Assembly (NCBI RefSeq): GCF_029024305.1
Contig: NZ_CP118974.1
Location: 1,829,069-1,893,068, forward strand
Direction of reading: 5' to 3'
Source: Mammaliicoccus vitulinus
Lineage (GTDB): Bacteria > Bacillota > Bacilli > Staphylococcales > Staphylococcaceae
DNA: 64,000 nucleotides
How positions within the stretch are numbered: position 1 is the stretch's first letter; every line of letters starts with the position of its first letter. Positions 45,158 to 53,139 of the stretch are shown in pieces. The notes under the pieces were generated by a model. It searched no databases and had not been told where the DNA came from. It was given only the letters and a program-made list of their open reading frames with translations. The translations under genes were made by a program, and so were the position numbers.

Positions 45158-45961
45158 TTAAATAAAATCAGCAAACCTTTGTCTGAATTTAATGTGTAAA
45201 ATTGCACCTACAACAAAGAATAATATCGTAACACATATGTTATAAAGTGCTAGTTGCCAATGCTCTATTAAGTACCAATTATCATAAAGAATTGCAGCTC
45301 TATAGCCTTCAGCAAAGAAAAATACTGGGTTTAATTTCATAATCATTTCGATAACAGACCCTTTATCTGGTATCCATAATATCGGTGACATATAGAATAA
45401 CATTCTTAATATAGCTTGCATCGCCATTTGAGTATCACGTATAAGCACACCTAATGTTGACGTCAGCAATGATACTGAAAATGCAAATAAATAAACTAAA
45501 GGTAAATATATAAATAGTTGTAAAATGTATATAGAAGGAACTATTCCCGCTGGAATACAAAGTAAGACTATTACAGCAACTAAGATTATATGACCATAAA
45601 ATTTACTTGTTAAAATATATGCCGGAATTGCTGATAACGGAAAGTTCATTTTTGCTACTTGATTGAATTTAGTACCGATAGACTTAGTTCCTTCAAGTAT
45701 GCCTTGGTTCACGAAGAACCACATACTAATACCGACTAATAAATATAATATAAATGGTACACCATCAACTGGACCATTCTGTCGAATACCAAATCCAAAT
45801 GCAAACCAATAAACAAATATTTGTAGGACAGGATTAATTAATTCCCACACTAGTCCAAGATAGTTATCATGATTGGAAATTTTTAATTGGAATTGCGCTA
45901 ATCTTTGTATTAAATAAAAGTTTTTAACGTGCTCTTTTATCACCGTAAACACAGCATGCAT
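45158..45961 (-). CDS. tarG: Teichoic acid ABC exporter permease TarG
   Basis: TarG (267 aa) is the six-helix permease that, with TarH, flips wall teichoic acid across the membrane. The sequence matches S. aureus TarG closely: FKISNHDNYLGLVWELINPVLQI-type N-terminus, DGVPFILYLLVGISMWFFVNQGILEGTKSI, VLIRDTQMAMQAILRMLFYMSPILW and AEGYRAAILYDNWY. The chosen ATG is three codons inside the longest frame, behind AGAGAGTG. It is divergent from tarH across a 207-base intergenic region with promoters in both directions and is the first gene of tarG-tarB-tarX. In S. aureus TarG is the target of targocil. Confidence 0.95.
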   Translation of the reverse strand: MHAVFTVIKEHVKNFYLIQRLAQFQLKISNHDNYLGLVWELINPVLQIFVYWFAFGFGIRQNGPVDGVPFILYLLVGISMWFFVNQGILEGTKSIGTKFNQVAKMNFPLSAIPAYILTSKFYGHIILVAVIVLLCIPAGIVPSIYILQLFIYLPLVYLFAFSVSLLTSTLGVLIRDTQMAMQAILRMLFYMSPILWIPDKGSVIEMIMKLNPVFFFAEGYRAAILYDNWYLIEHWQLALYNICVTILFFVVGAILHIKFRQRFADFI

Positions 45962-45986
45962 GAATATCACTCTCTCGCTTAGACAT

Positions 45987-46015
45987 TTATAACTTAATCA
46001 ATAATATAGCATCAA
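45987..46015 (-). promoter_or_regulatory. tarG promoter
   Basis: On the minus strand TTGATG (46010-46015) and TTATAA (45987-45992) are separated by 17 bases; a TATAAA one base further on gives an 18-base spacing. Confidence 0.5.
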
Positions 46016-46105
46016 TTGACGTTAGATGATATATTTATCTTTAGGTTTATCTCTTAATTACAGAACATATTTAATTTACATGATTCCAACAGAATTTACA
46101 ATAAA

Positions 46106-46963
<858 letters not shown>

Positions 46964-46989
46964 CAAGCACTTAAATTAACAATATTATA

Positions 46990-47012
46990 AAATAAAAGCA
47001 CGACATGTAGAG
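46990..47012 (+). terminator. Left arm of the tarH terminator, split by an IS
   Basis: AAAAGCACGACATGTAGA here is complementary (one G-T wobble) to TCTACGTGTCGTGCTTTT at 48691-48708. Without the insertion they would form an 18-base stem with a 6-base loop, followed by a T-rich end in both directions. It is now interrupted. Confidence 0.75.
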
Positions 47013-47074
47013 GTCTGATATGCTCCCTGTTAAGTAGTCACGTAAATAGTGAAAACTTAACAGGGAGTTTTATT

Positions 47075-47806
47075 ATGACTAGAAAAATGAAAGTAGATAT
47101 CAATATCTTATTGAAAGCTTTTGAATTATATGAGGAAGGATATAGCTTTTTAAACGTGATTGAGATGTTATCATTAAATATTACTCATGGTAGATTAGGG
47201 GAAAAATATCATAGGTATAAATTATATGGCATTAATGGATTGTTACCTAAAACAAAAAATAACTCATATTCATCATCTTTTAAATTACAAATTGTTAATG
47301 AGTATTTTAATGAGGATTTATCTTTAACACAGTTGGCTATTAAATATAATATTTCTTCACATACTACTATTCGTAATTGGATAAAACGTTATACTATGGG
47401 TAAAGAGAACAAAACATATTCTCCAAAACCCGAGGTGTATACGATGAAAGCGAGAAAAACGAGTTTAGAAGAACGTATTAAAATAGTTAAAGATTACATA
47501 GAAAATAATAGTGATTATAAAACAATCGCTGAAAAATACTCAGTGACTTATGGCCAAGTTTATAATTGGGTAAAAAAATATAAAGCTCATGGTAATGCTG
47601 GTTTAGAAGATGGAAGAGGCAAAGGGAAACCTCAATCCATAATGACAGAAGAAGAAATAAAAGATGCTGAAATTAAAGCATTAAAAGAACGAAATAAATA
47701 TTTAGAAATGGAGAACGAGGTTTTAAAAAAGCGGAGAGAATTCGAAAGAGAGATGATGAATCAAAAAGTAAACAAATCGCGTCGTACAAAACGATCAAAG
47801 CGCTAA
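47075..47806 (+). CDS. IS3-family transposase OrfA
   Basis: A 243-aa DNA-binding protein, longer than the usual OrfA of about 100-180 aa. It contains up to three helix-turn-helix units: an N-terminal one (residues 8-50), one in LTQLAIKYNISSHTTIRNWIKRY, and the typical IS150 unit in YKTIAEKYSVTYGQVYNWVKKYKAHGNAGL. These are followed by a leucine-zipper-like stretch AEIKALKERNKYLEMENEVL. It overlaps orfB, and the slippery sequence A6G at 47725-47731 lies just after the zipper. It binds the inverted repeats and, fused to OrfB by frameshifting, forms the transposase. Confidence 0.88.
   Translation: MTRKMKVDINILLKAFELYEEGYSFLNVIEMLSLNITHGRLGEKYHRYKLYGINGLLPKTKNNSYSSSFKLQIVNEYFNEDLSLTQLAIKYNISSHTTIRNWIKRYTMGKENKTYSPKPEVYTMKARKTSLEERIKIVKDYIENNSDYKTIAEKYSVTYGQVYNWVKKYKAHGNAGLEDGRGKGKPQSIMTEEEIKDAEIKALKERNKYLEMENEVLKKRREFEREMMNQKVNKSRRTKRSKR
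47725..47731 (+). promoter_or_regulatory. Programmed -1 frameshift heptamer
   Basis: A AAA AAG in the orfA frame is the canonical slippery sequence of IS3-family elements. Shifting back one base joins orfA to the open orfB frame. Confidence 0.8.
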
Positions 47807-48621
47807 AAAATAAATACCCAATTAAGTGGTTATGTAGTGTTTTAGGAATAAATAGATCAAGTTATTATAAATGGACAAACAGAAAACAATCTAAGAGAGA
47901 GCTTGAAAACAATGCATTAATGGAAGATATCAACGATATCTATCATCAATATCAAGGTATTTATGGTTATAGACGCATTTACATCTATATTCGTCTTAAA
48001 TTAAATAAACGTGTAAATCATAAGCGAGTATATAGATTAATGAAGCAATTAAAATTAAAAGCTATTATATGTCGCAAAGCCAAGCGATATAACTCTTTTA
48101 CTCCTGAAGTAACTGCACAAAATATTTTAAATAGATCATTTAATGAAGTTGAGAAAAATAAAAAATGGTTAACTGATGTGACTGAATTCAAATTAAAGAA
48201 TGGTAAGAAAATATACTTAAGTGCTATATATGATTTAGGTAGCAAAAAAATTTTAAGCTATGAATTGAGTAGTACAAATAATAACCAATTAGTATTTAAT
48301 ACATTTGATAAAGCTGTTAAACAAGTGAAAAATACCAAGGGTATTATATTTCATAGTGATAGAGGTTTTCAATATACTTCTAGAAGATTCAAAGCAAAAT
48401 TAAGAAATCATAACATGATTCAAAGTATGTCGCGTGTAGGTTGTTGTATTGATAATGGTCCAATGGAATCAGGATGGGGAATGATGAAAAGTGAAATCTA
48501 TAAAGGAAAAAAGAATTTTTCTTTTATAAATTATGAACAAGCAGTGATTGAAATAACAAAATACATTCGTTTCTATAATACTAATCGAATTACATTAAAA
48601 ATGGCCGAATCTATAGCTTAG
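47725..48621 (+). CDS. IS3-family transposase OrfB (rve/DDE integrase), made by -1 frameshift
   Basis: This frame is open without a stop from the slippery heptamer AAAAAAG onward (about 298 codons). It reads KQIASYKTIKALKNKYPIKW, then SYYKWTNRKQ and IYGYRRIYIYIRLKLN. The catalytic DDE residues are in KKWLTDVTEFKL, IIFHSDRGFQYTS and IDNGPMESGWGMMKSEIY. There is an internal ATG at 47920, but it would remove the normal N-terminal HTH_21 region, so synthesis as an OrfAB fusion is expected. No frameshift mutation or internal stop is visible, so the enzyme looks intact. Confidence 0.88.
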   Translation, partial: KKAERIRKRDDESKSKQIASYKTIKALKNKYPIKWLCSVLGINRSSYYKWTNRKQSKRELENNALMEDINDIYHQYQGIYGYRRIYIYIRLKLNKRVNHKRVYRLMKQLKLKAIICRKAKRYNSFTPEVTAQNILNRSFNEVEKNKKWLTDVTEFKLKNGKKIYLSAIYDLGSKKILSYELSSTNNNQLVFNTFDKAVKQVKNTKGIIFHSDRGFQYTSRRFKAKLRNHNMIQSMSRVGCCIDNGPMESGWGMMKSEIYKGKKNFSFINYEQAVIEITKYIRFYNTNRITLKMAESIA

Positions 48622-48690
48622 CTATGAATTCGACCAAAAATGACATTTTTATTATTTAGTTGTCTACTTGACAGGGTACAGTTCAGTCAG

Positions 48691-48711
48691 TCTACGTGTC
48701 GTGCTTTTATT
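48691..48711 (-). terminator. Right arm of the split tarH terminator
   Basis: TCTACGTGTCGTGCTTTT and the following TATTATTTT complement the arm at 46990-47012. The IS lies exactly in the former loop. Confidence 0.75.
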
Positions 48712-48735
48712 ATTTTCTATTTTAAATTCTACTTG

Positions 48736-49803
48736 CTAGCGCATATTGTAATTACCTTTAATCATAGAATTAATGGAATTTCTACCTATTAAAAATCTAG
48801 AAAAAGGTAAAAATGAAAGTATTACTGCAAGCCCTACACTTAATGATAATGCGAATAAATACGTCGCTATATTATAAATGAAGAATTGATCTATAAAGTG
48901 GAACGTATACTTTGCCATATAATAAACCATTATTTTATGTGTTAAATAAATAAAGAATGATATTTCACCTATAAAGTATAAGAAACTAATATCAAATTTC
49001 GCTAACTTTTTAGCAATTAATAATATAAATAAGAATGCTAATACTGAATATAAAAGAATATCATATCTATTAGATTGAACTACTGTAACATCATTTTGAT
49101 ATATGGAATAAATAATCGACATGATAACAACGGCAAGACTACTTACTAACCAAATATATCTTTTCTCTATAAAAGCGAGCACTTCATTATAATATCTTCC
49201 TAAATAGAACCCAAATATAAAATAGAATAACCAATATAAGATTGATGTTCTATGAAATAATGGATAATACTCGTTCCACCAATGAATATATGTCTCATTA
49301 TCGTACATTAAAAACGAATGTGTAAAACTAATAACAAAACTAATCATTAGTATAATAAATGGGTTTGATTTACTTAACGCTTTATGGAACAACATGTGTA
49401 AAATGTAAAATTGGAATATGACGATTACAAACCAACCATACCAATTTCCAATTAATAATTGATCTTTATATAATTGCCAATATGTTTCTTTATTACCCTC
49501 AACTTCGTACTTAGTATAAATATAAAATGAACCTATTAAGAAATACGGAATCATAATATACTTGAATCTTTTCAATAAAAAATTCTGAGGTAATTTATCT
49601 TTATATACCATTGATATTAATGACTCTGACAATATGATAAAGCATGGTGTAGCAAAAAGTATTAAGATTTGAAATGACAATACAATCATTCTGTTACTAT
49701 CTTGTAATTCTACATCTCTTAAATAATTGGACAATATATGAACTGCTACAATAATTAAACAAAATATTGCCCTAGCATATGTAATTTCATGTTTTCTATT
49801 CAT
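48736..49803 (-). CDS. IcaC-like membrane acyltransferase
   Basis: A 355-aa acyltransferase-3 family protein with about ten membrane helices. It closely follows the pattern of IcaC, the O-modifying protein of the PNAG/PIA biofilm operon: ITYARAIFCLIIVAVHILSN, LFATPCFIILSESLI, FKYIMIPYFLIGSFYIYTKYE and LLIGNWYGWFVIVIFQFYILHMLF. No icaA, icaD or icaB is in the window, so it may instead modify another surface polymer. I start at MNRKHEITYARA behind GGAG; a reading 35 codons longer has no family support. It is convergent with tarH, with the IS in between. Confidence 0.78.
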   Translation of the reverse strand: MNRKHEITYARAIFCLIIVAVHILSNYLRDVELQDSNRMIVLSFQILILFATPCFIILSESLISMVYKDKLPQNFLLKRFKYIMIPYFLIGSFYIYTKYEVEGNKETYWQLYKDQLLIGNWYGWFVIVIFQFYILHMLFHKALSKSNPFIILMISFVISFTHSFLMYDNETYIHWWNEYYPLFHRTSILYWLFYFIFGFYLGRYYNEVLAFIEKRYIWLVSSLAVVIMSIIYSIYQNDVTVVQSNRYDILLYSVLAFLFILLIAKKLAKFDISFLYFIGEISFFIYLTHKIMVYYMAKYTFHFIDQFFIYNIATYLFALSLSVGLAVILSFLPFSRFLIGRNSINSMIKGNYNMR

Positions 49804-49926
49804 AAGTACTCCATCTAACATATTTTTGTTACTTAAAAAAGAGTACATGATTTTAATTAGATTGTAAAATAAATCAATATCACTATTTATTATTAAACAT
49901 TTGTTCATTTATTGAGTGACTCTTTT

Positions 49927-50181
49927 TTACTCACAATTTTTTACTACTATTTTCACGATTCCATGTTCATTGGTACAGTATATCTTGTCTTTCGTAATTT
50001 CTTTTTTCAAAAATTCGTTTATATATATGGGTTTCTTATATTGCACTGTATATTTTCGCCAGCTAACTTCATTTAATAACCATTCACATATGAGCTGGCC
50101 TGGTACAATTTCACTATGAATAGGATTATTGTCATTAATTATTTTCAAGTATGTTTCAACGACTTCTTTATCGAATTTCAT
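49927..50181 (-). CDS. Small MaoC-like hotdog protein
   Basis: An 84-aa protein whose N-terminal part YLKIINDNNPIHSEIVPGQLICEWLL resembles the hydratase motif of MaoC-like enoyl-CoA hydratases (Asp...NPIH). The rest gives three or four short beta strands (YTVQYKKPIYINEFLKKEI, GIVKIVVKN). It is about half the usual domain length, so it would have to dimerise or be non-catalytic. It is the last gene of the vraABC-like operon, 8 bases after vraC, with GAGGTAAGG as ribosome site. A role in acyl-CoA or 3-hydroxyacyl chemistry follows only from the neighbours. Confidence 0.6.
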   Translation of the reverse strand: MKFDKEVVETYLKIINDNNPIHSEIVPGQLICEWLLNEVSWRKYTVQYKKPIYINEFLKKEITKDKIYCTNEHGIVKIVVKNCE

Positions 50182-50189
50182 ACCTTACC

Positions 50190-50552
50190 TCACTTTTCTA
50201 TAAACATTTGTTTAATTGTTACATATGTTATCAAATCTTTTTTTATTGTTAGGCTAAATTGATAAACATTGTATGATTTTATTTTATATTGTTTTTCTTT
50301 TCTTAAAACCGCTTCGTACATTGTATCTACACTTAAATCTTTTAACTTATCGACAGAAGTTTCTCTTAAATATATTTCTTTTTTGAGAAAATGCTCGAAT
50401 ATTTGAAATTTCGACCATACACTTGCTAAAAATAGAAGAGGAATAAATTCAGATTGATCATTAGTTTGCACGATTGTTTTATATGCATCTACTTCTTCTT
50501 TATTAAAAAGTATATTAATGACTTCCATTCCATCTTTTGAATAGTGCTGCAT
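50190..50552 (-). CDS. vraC: VraC-like protein
   Basis: A 120-aa protein similar in length and pattern to S. aureus VraC: MQHYSKDGMEVINILFNKEEVDAYK, PLLFLASVWSKFQIFEHFLKKEIYL and LTIKKDLITYVTIKQMFIEK. The middle and C-terminal strands may form a hotdog-like fold. Function is unknown in S. aureus, where the gene is induced by vancomycin with vraA and vraB. It overlaps the end of the vraB-like gene by 38 bases, unusually much, indicating coupled translation. Confidence 0.78.
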   Translation of the reverse strand: MQHYSKDGMEVINILFNKEEVDAYKTIVQTNDQSEFIPLLFLASVWSKFQIFEHFLKKEIYLRETSVDKLKDLSVDTMYEAVLRKEKQYKIKSYNVYQFSLTIKKDLITYVTIKQMFIEK

Positions 50553-51663
50553 GCCCCATTCCTCCTCCTATTCCCATTGTAGCAATCGATGTGTCGATAT
50601 GCTTCATATGAAATAATCGCGTTATAAGCTGAGCGCCACTTGCACTGTATGGATGGCCTATAGCTAATGCACCTCCATAAATATTAAACTTATCATCAGG
50701 GATGTTTAACATCTCTTTAGATGCTAATACTTGTGAGCTGAACGCTTCGTTAAATTCAATACCATCAATTTGGTTAATACTTAAATCACGCTTTTTTAAC
50801 AATTGCTCAATTGCGGGCACAGGACCGATACCTAATATATTTGGATCTACACCTTTCACAACACTATCTACAAATTCTAAACCTTCATGATATCCTAATG
50901 AAACGGCTTTTTCTTTACTCATAATCAAAAGTAAAACTGCACCATCATTTTTCATACAACTATTACCGACAGTCACAGTGCCATCTTTAATTAATGGCTT
51001 TAAGCGAGACAATGTCTTTAAATTCAACCTTGGTTTAATGCTTTCATCACGATCAATCCACTCATTCCTCACTTTAACTGGTAATATTTCATGAGATATA
51101 TGCCCTTGTTCTATAGCAGCTATCGTTTTTTGATGACTAGAATATGCAAACTCATCTTGAGCTTCTCTTGAAACTTGATAAACTTGAGCAACATTTTCAG
51201 CCGCTTCAATCATTGATGGATCTTCTCCATCAGGTGCAAAAGAAGCCCTTTCAAAAAAGTTTGGAACATCGGATTCATAAACTGACTGTGGTCTTTTTAT
51301 TTTCCATGGTGATCTGCTCGTACTTTCTACACCACCTGCAATATAGATCTCTCCAGCGTTTGCTTGTATCATTCTGCAAGCATACGTAACAGCTTCAAGT
51401 CCAGAACCGCACTGTCTATCAATTGTTACACCAGGTATATGTTTGGATAATTTAGCTTCTAACAATGACTTTCTTGCTATATTTCCACCATTTCCTACGA
51501 CATTCCCTAACACGACTTCTGATAAATTTTCTAAAGCATCACTATGTTCATTCAATAAATATTCATATAAAGGATTTAATAACATTTCAGGTTCTAAATG
51601 TTTAAATATCCCACCATATTTACCAAATGGTGTTCTTTTTGCAGCTACAATAACTGGTTCCAT
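50515..51663 (-). CDS. vraB: VraB-like thiolase (acetyl-CoA C-acyltransferase family)
   Basis: A 382-aa thiolase-fold protein. The acylated cysteine is in PGVTIDRQCGSGLEAVTYACR near residue 82, the conserved EFNEAFSSQV near residue 300, and the His of GGALAIGHPYSASGAQ near residue 335. The usual C-terminal catalytic cysteine (CxGGGxG) is glycine here (MGIGGGMGHA), as also in S. aureus VraB, so a standard Claisen or retro-Claisen role is doubtful. It starts 19 bases inside the end of the acyl-CoA ligase gene and is the second gene of the operon. Confidence 0.85.
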   Translation of the reverse strand: MEPVIVAAKRTPFGKYGGIFKHLEPEMLLNPLYEYLLNEHSDALENLSEVVLGNVVGNGGNIARKSLLEAKLSKHIPGVTIDRQCGSGLEAVTYACRMIQANAGEIYIAGGVESTSRSPWKIKRPQSVYESDVPNFFERASFAPDGEDPSMIEAAENVAQVYQVSREAQDEFAYSSHQKTIAAIEQGHISHEILPVKVRNEWIDRDESIKPRLNLKTLSRLKPLIKDGTVTVGNSCMKNDGAVLLLIMSKEKAVSLGYHEGLEFVDSVVKGVDPNILGIGPVPAIEQLLKKRDLSINQIDGIEFNEAFSSQVLASKEMLNIPDDKFNIYGGALAIGHPYSASGAQLITRLFHMKHIDTSIATMGIGGGMGHAALFKRWNGSH

Positions 51664-53018
51664 CGTTCTCCTCCTAAATCGTATGTAGATTTCATCTTAT
51701 GCCTAGCTATCTTTCCACTAGATGTATATAACATTTTGTTAACTTTTATTAATTTAGATGGTATTTCATAACGACTTAAACCACAATTCAACAAGAAATT
51801 TTTGACTTTTAAATACGTTAGTTCTACTTGTCCTTTGTAAATTAAGACAGCTATTTCACCAAATTTTTCATGTTTTTCACTTATGATGATCAACTCTTCA
51901 ATTTCATCACATTTCAACAGATTTTGTTCAATGATTTCAGGATAAATGTTTTTGCCGCCTATAATTAATCGGTCACTTTCTCTACCATATAAATACAATT
52001 CATTTTGTTCTGTGATGGAAGCCCAATCACCTATTTTAATCCAATCTTCTCTCATTTCCTCATTTAAATAACCACTGAAGGTCATGTCACTTTTAACATA
52101 CAATCTTCCAACATTGTCTTTATCTTGGTCTTCTATTTTAACTTTAACACTTGGAAATAGTTTACCAACTGAACCACATGGTGCATCTCCATTAATATTA
52201 TAGCTAATAAAGCTCGCTTCTGAACTACCAAAAAATTCAATAATATCTATATATGGATATTGATTTTTAAATTTTTGAAATATATTAGGAGATAATTTGG
52301 CACCTGATGAGAATATGCTATTAACATTGTTTAAATTCACTTTATAATTTATCAAACTATATAATATCGTCGGCACAATAAACAGTGTTTTAGGCTGGTT
52401 GATATTGTTCATCACTTTTTCAAGTGATTGCGCATTAAAATTACGTTGACCTATAAATCCTCGCCCGCTACTTAAAGCAAAAATGAGAGCATACAAAGAT
52501 AAAGAATGCGCATGAGGACCAGGCGCTACTATAATTTGGCTATAAGCGTTCATTAACTGTTCATTATACTCAAAAGACTTGATCCAAGAATCATGATTAC
52601 GCATATAAGCTTTTGGAGTACCTGTAGTACCTGAAGTAAAACCGATATGTAAAATGTCATCAGGAACATTATTTAGTTTAGAATGTTTCATATATGTGAT
52701 GTCATTAGCATCATTTACAAATACTTGTATACTATAAATATGTGCCAATTCATTTAATTTTTCATTTGTTAGATTAGCATCGACTACACATGGAATTTGC
52801 TTATTCATTAATGCCGCAATATACCATTTTATAAATTGTAGTGGATGATGAATCGCAATACCTATCATCACTTTCTCAGGATAATAACTTAACTTATTCG
52901 CTAAAATTTCAGATTCCTCCCACAATTCTTTATATGAGATTGACTCGTCTTCTATAAAAATTGCGTTCTCTGTTTGTTTTAAACTTACTTGTTCTTTAAT
53001 TAAATCTAATATTTTCAT
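51645..53018 (-). CDS. vraA: VraA-like acyl-CoA synthetase (AMP-forming)
   Basis: A 457-aa member of the adenylate-forming family, which activates fatty or other carboxylic acids to acyl-CoA through an acyl-AMP. Motifs are the P-loop ILHIGFTSGTTGTPKAYMRN, FFGSSEASFISYN, IKIGDWASIT, the hinge YGRESDRLIIGGKNIYPEIIE, and the C-terminal Lys in TSSGKIARHKMKS. The chosen start MKILDLIKEQ has a GTAGGTGA site. It leads the vraA-vraB-vraC-MaoC-like operon. An inverted repeat just upstream may be its operator. In S. aureus vraA is linked to the vancomycin and daptomycin response. Confidence 0.85.
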   Translation of the reverse strand: MKILDLIKEQVSLKQTENAIFIEDESISYKELWEESEILANKLSYYPEKVMIGIAIHHPLQFIKWYIAALMNKQIPCVVDANLTNEKLNELAHIYSIQVFVNDANDITYMKHSKLNNVPDDILHIGFTSGTTGTPKAYMRNHDSWIKSFEYNEQLMNAYSQIIVAPGPHAHSLSLYALIFALSSGRGFIGQRNFNAQSLEKVMNNINQPKTLFIVPTILYSLINYKVNLNNVNSIFSSGAKLSPNIFQKFKNQYPYIDIIEFFGSSEASFISYNINGDAPCGSVGKLFPSVKVKIEDQDKDNVGRLYVKSDMTFSGYLNEEMREDWIKIGDWASITEQNELYLYGRESDRLIIGGKNIYPEIIEQNLLKCDEIEELIIISEKHEKFGEIAVLIYKGQVELTYLKVKNFLLNCGLSRYEIPSKLIKVNKMLYTSSGKIARHKMKSTYDLGGERWNQLL

Positions 53019-53038
53019 AAATTGTTCACCTACTTTTA

Positions 53039-53070
53039 TTGTTAACTCTATCATATCATTTAGTTAACAA
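53039..53070. promoter_or_regulatory. Inverted repeat upstream of the vraA-like operon
   Basis: TTGTTAACT and AGTTAACAA are exact reverse complements 14 bases apart, 21 bases upstream of the start codon. A TATGAT lies in the spacer on the minus strand. This looks like an operator for a dimeric regulator, identity unknown. Confidence 0.5.
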
Positions 53071-53080
53071 TACAATTAAT

Positions 53081-53129
53081 AAAAAAGCATCTTGTTGATG
53101 TAAGCCATAGCCCACAATAACAAGATGCT
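53081..53129 (-). terminator. tarA terminator
   Basis: GAGCATCTTGTT / AACAAGATGC with a 20-base loop on the minus strand is followed by TTTTTTATT, just beyond the tarA stop. Confidence 0.8.
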
Positions 53130-53139
53130 CTATTAAAAA

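Larger units (their letters stand above)
47016..48685 (+). mobile_element. IS3-family (IS150-like) insertion sequence
   Basis: The element is 1670 bases with imperfect terminal inverted repeats: left TGATATGCTCCCTGTTAAGT and right (reverse complement) TGAACTGTACCCTGTCAAGT, agreeing at about 24 of 32 positions when extended. GTC flanks it on both sides (47013-47015 and 48686-48688), a 3-base target duplication. Inside are two overlapping frames, orfA and orfB, with a -1 frameshift site, an HTH/leucine-zipper protein and a DDE transposase, the standard IS3 layout. Both frames are intact, so it may be active. The exact ISfinder name is not assigned. Confidence 0.9.

Noticed and set aside
47920..48621. 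OrfB of the IS beginning at the internal ATG
   Set aside because: That start would delete the conserved N-terminal part (KQIASYKTIKALKNKYPIKW onward). The frameshift at 47725-47731 gives the complete product.
46990..48711. Treating the long complementary arms as part of the IS terminal inverted repeats
   Set aside because: The typical TGA...TCA ends and the GTC duplication lie inside these arms, and the arms form a proper terminator when the IS is removed, so they are better read as host sequence.
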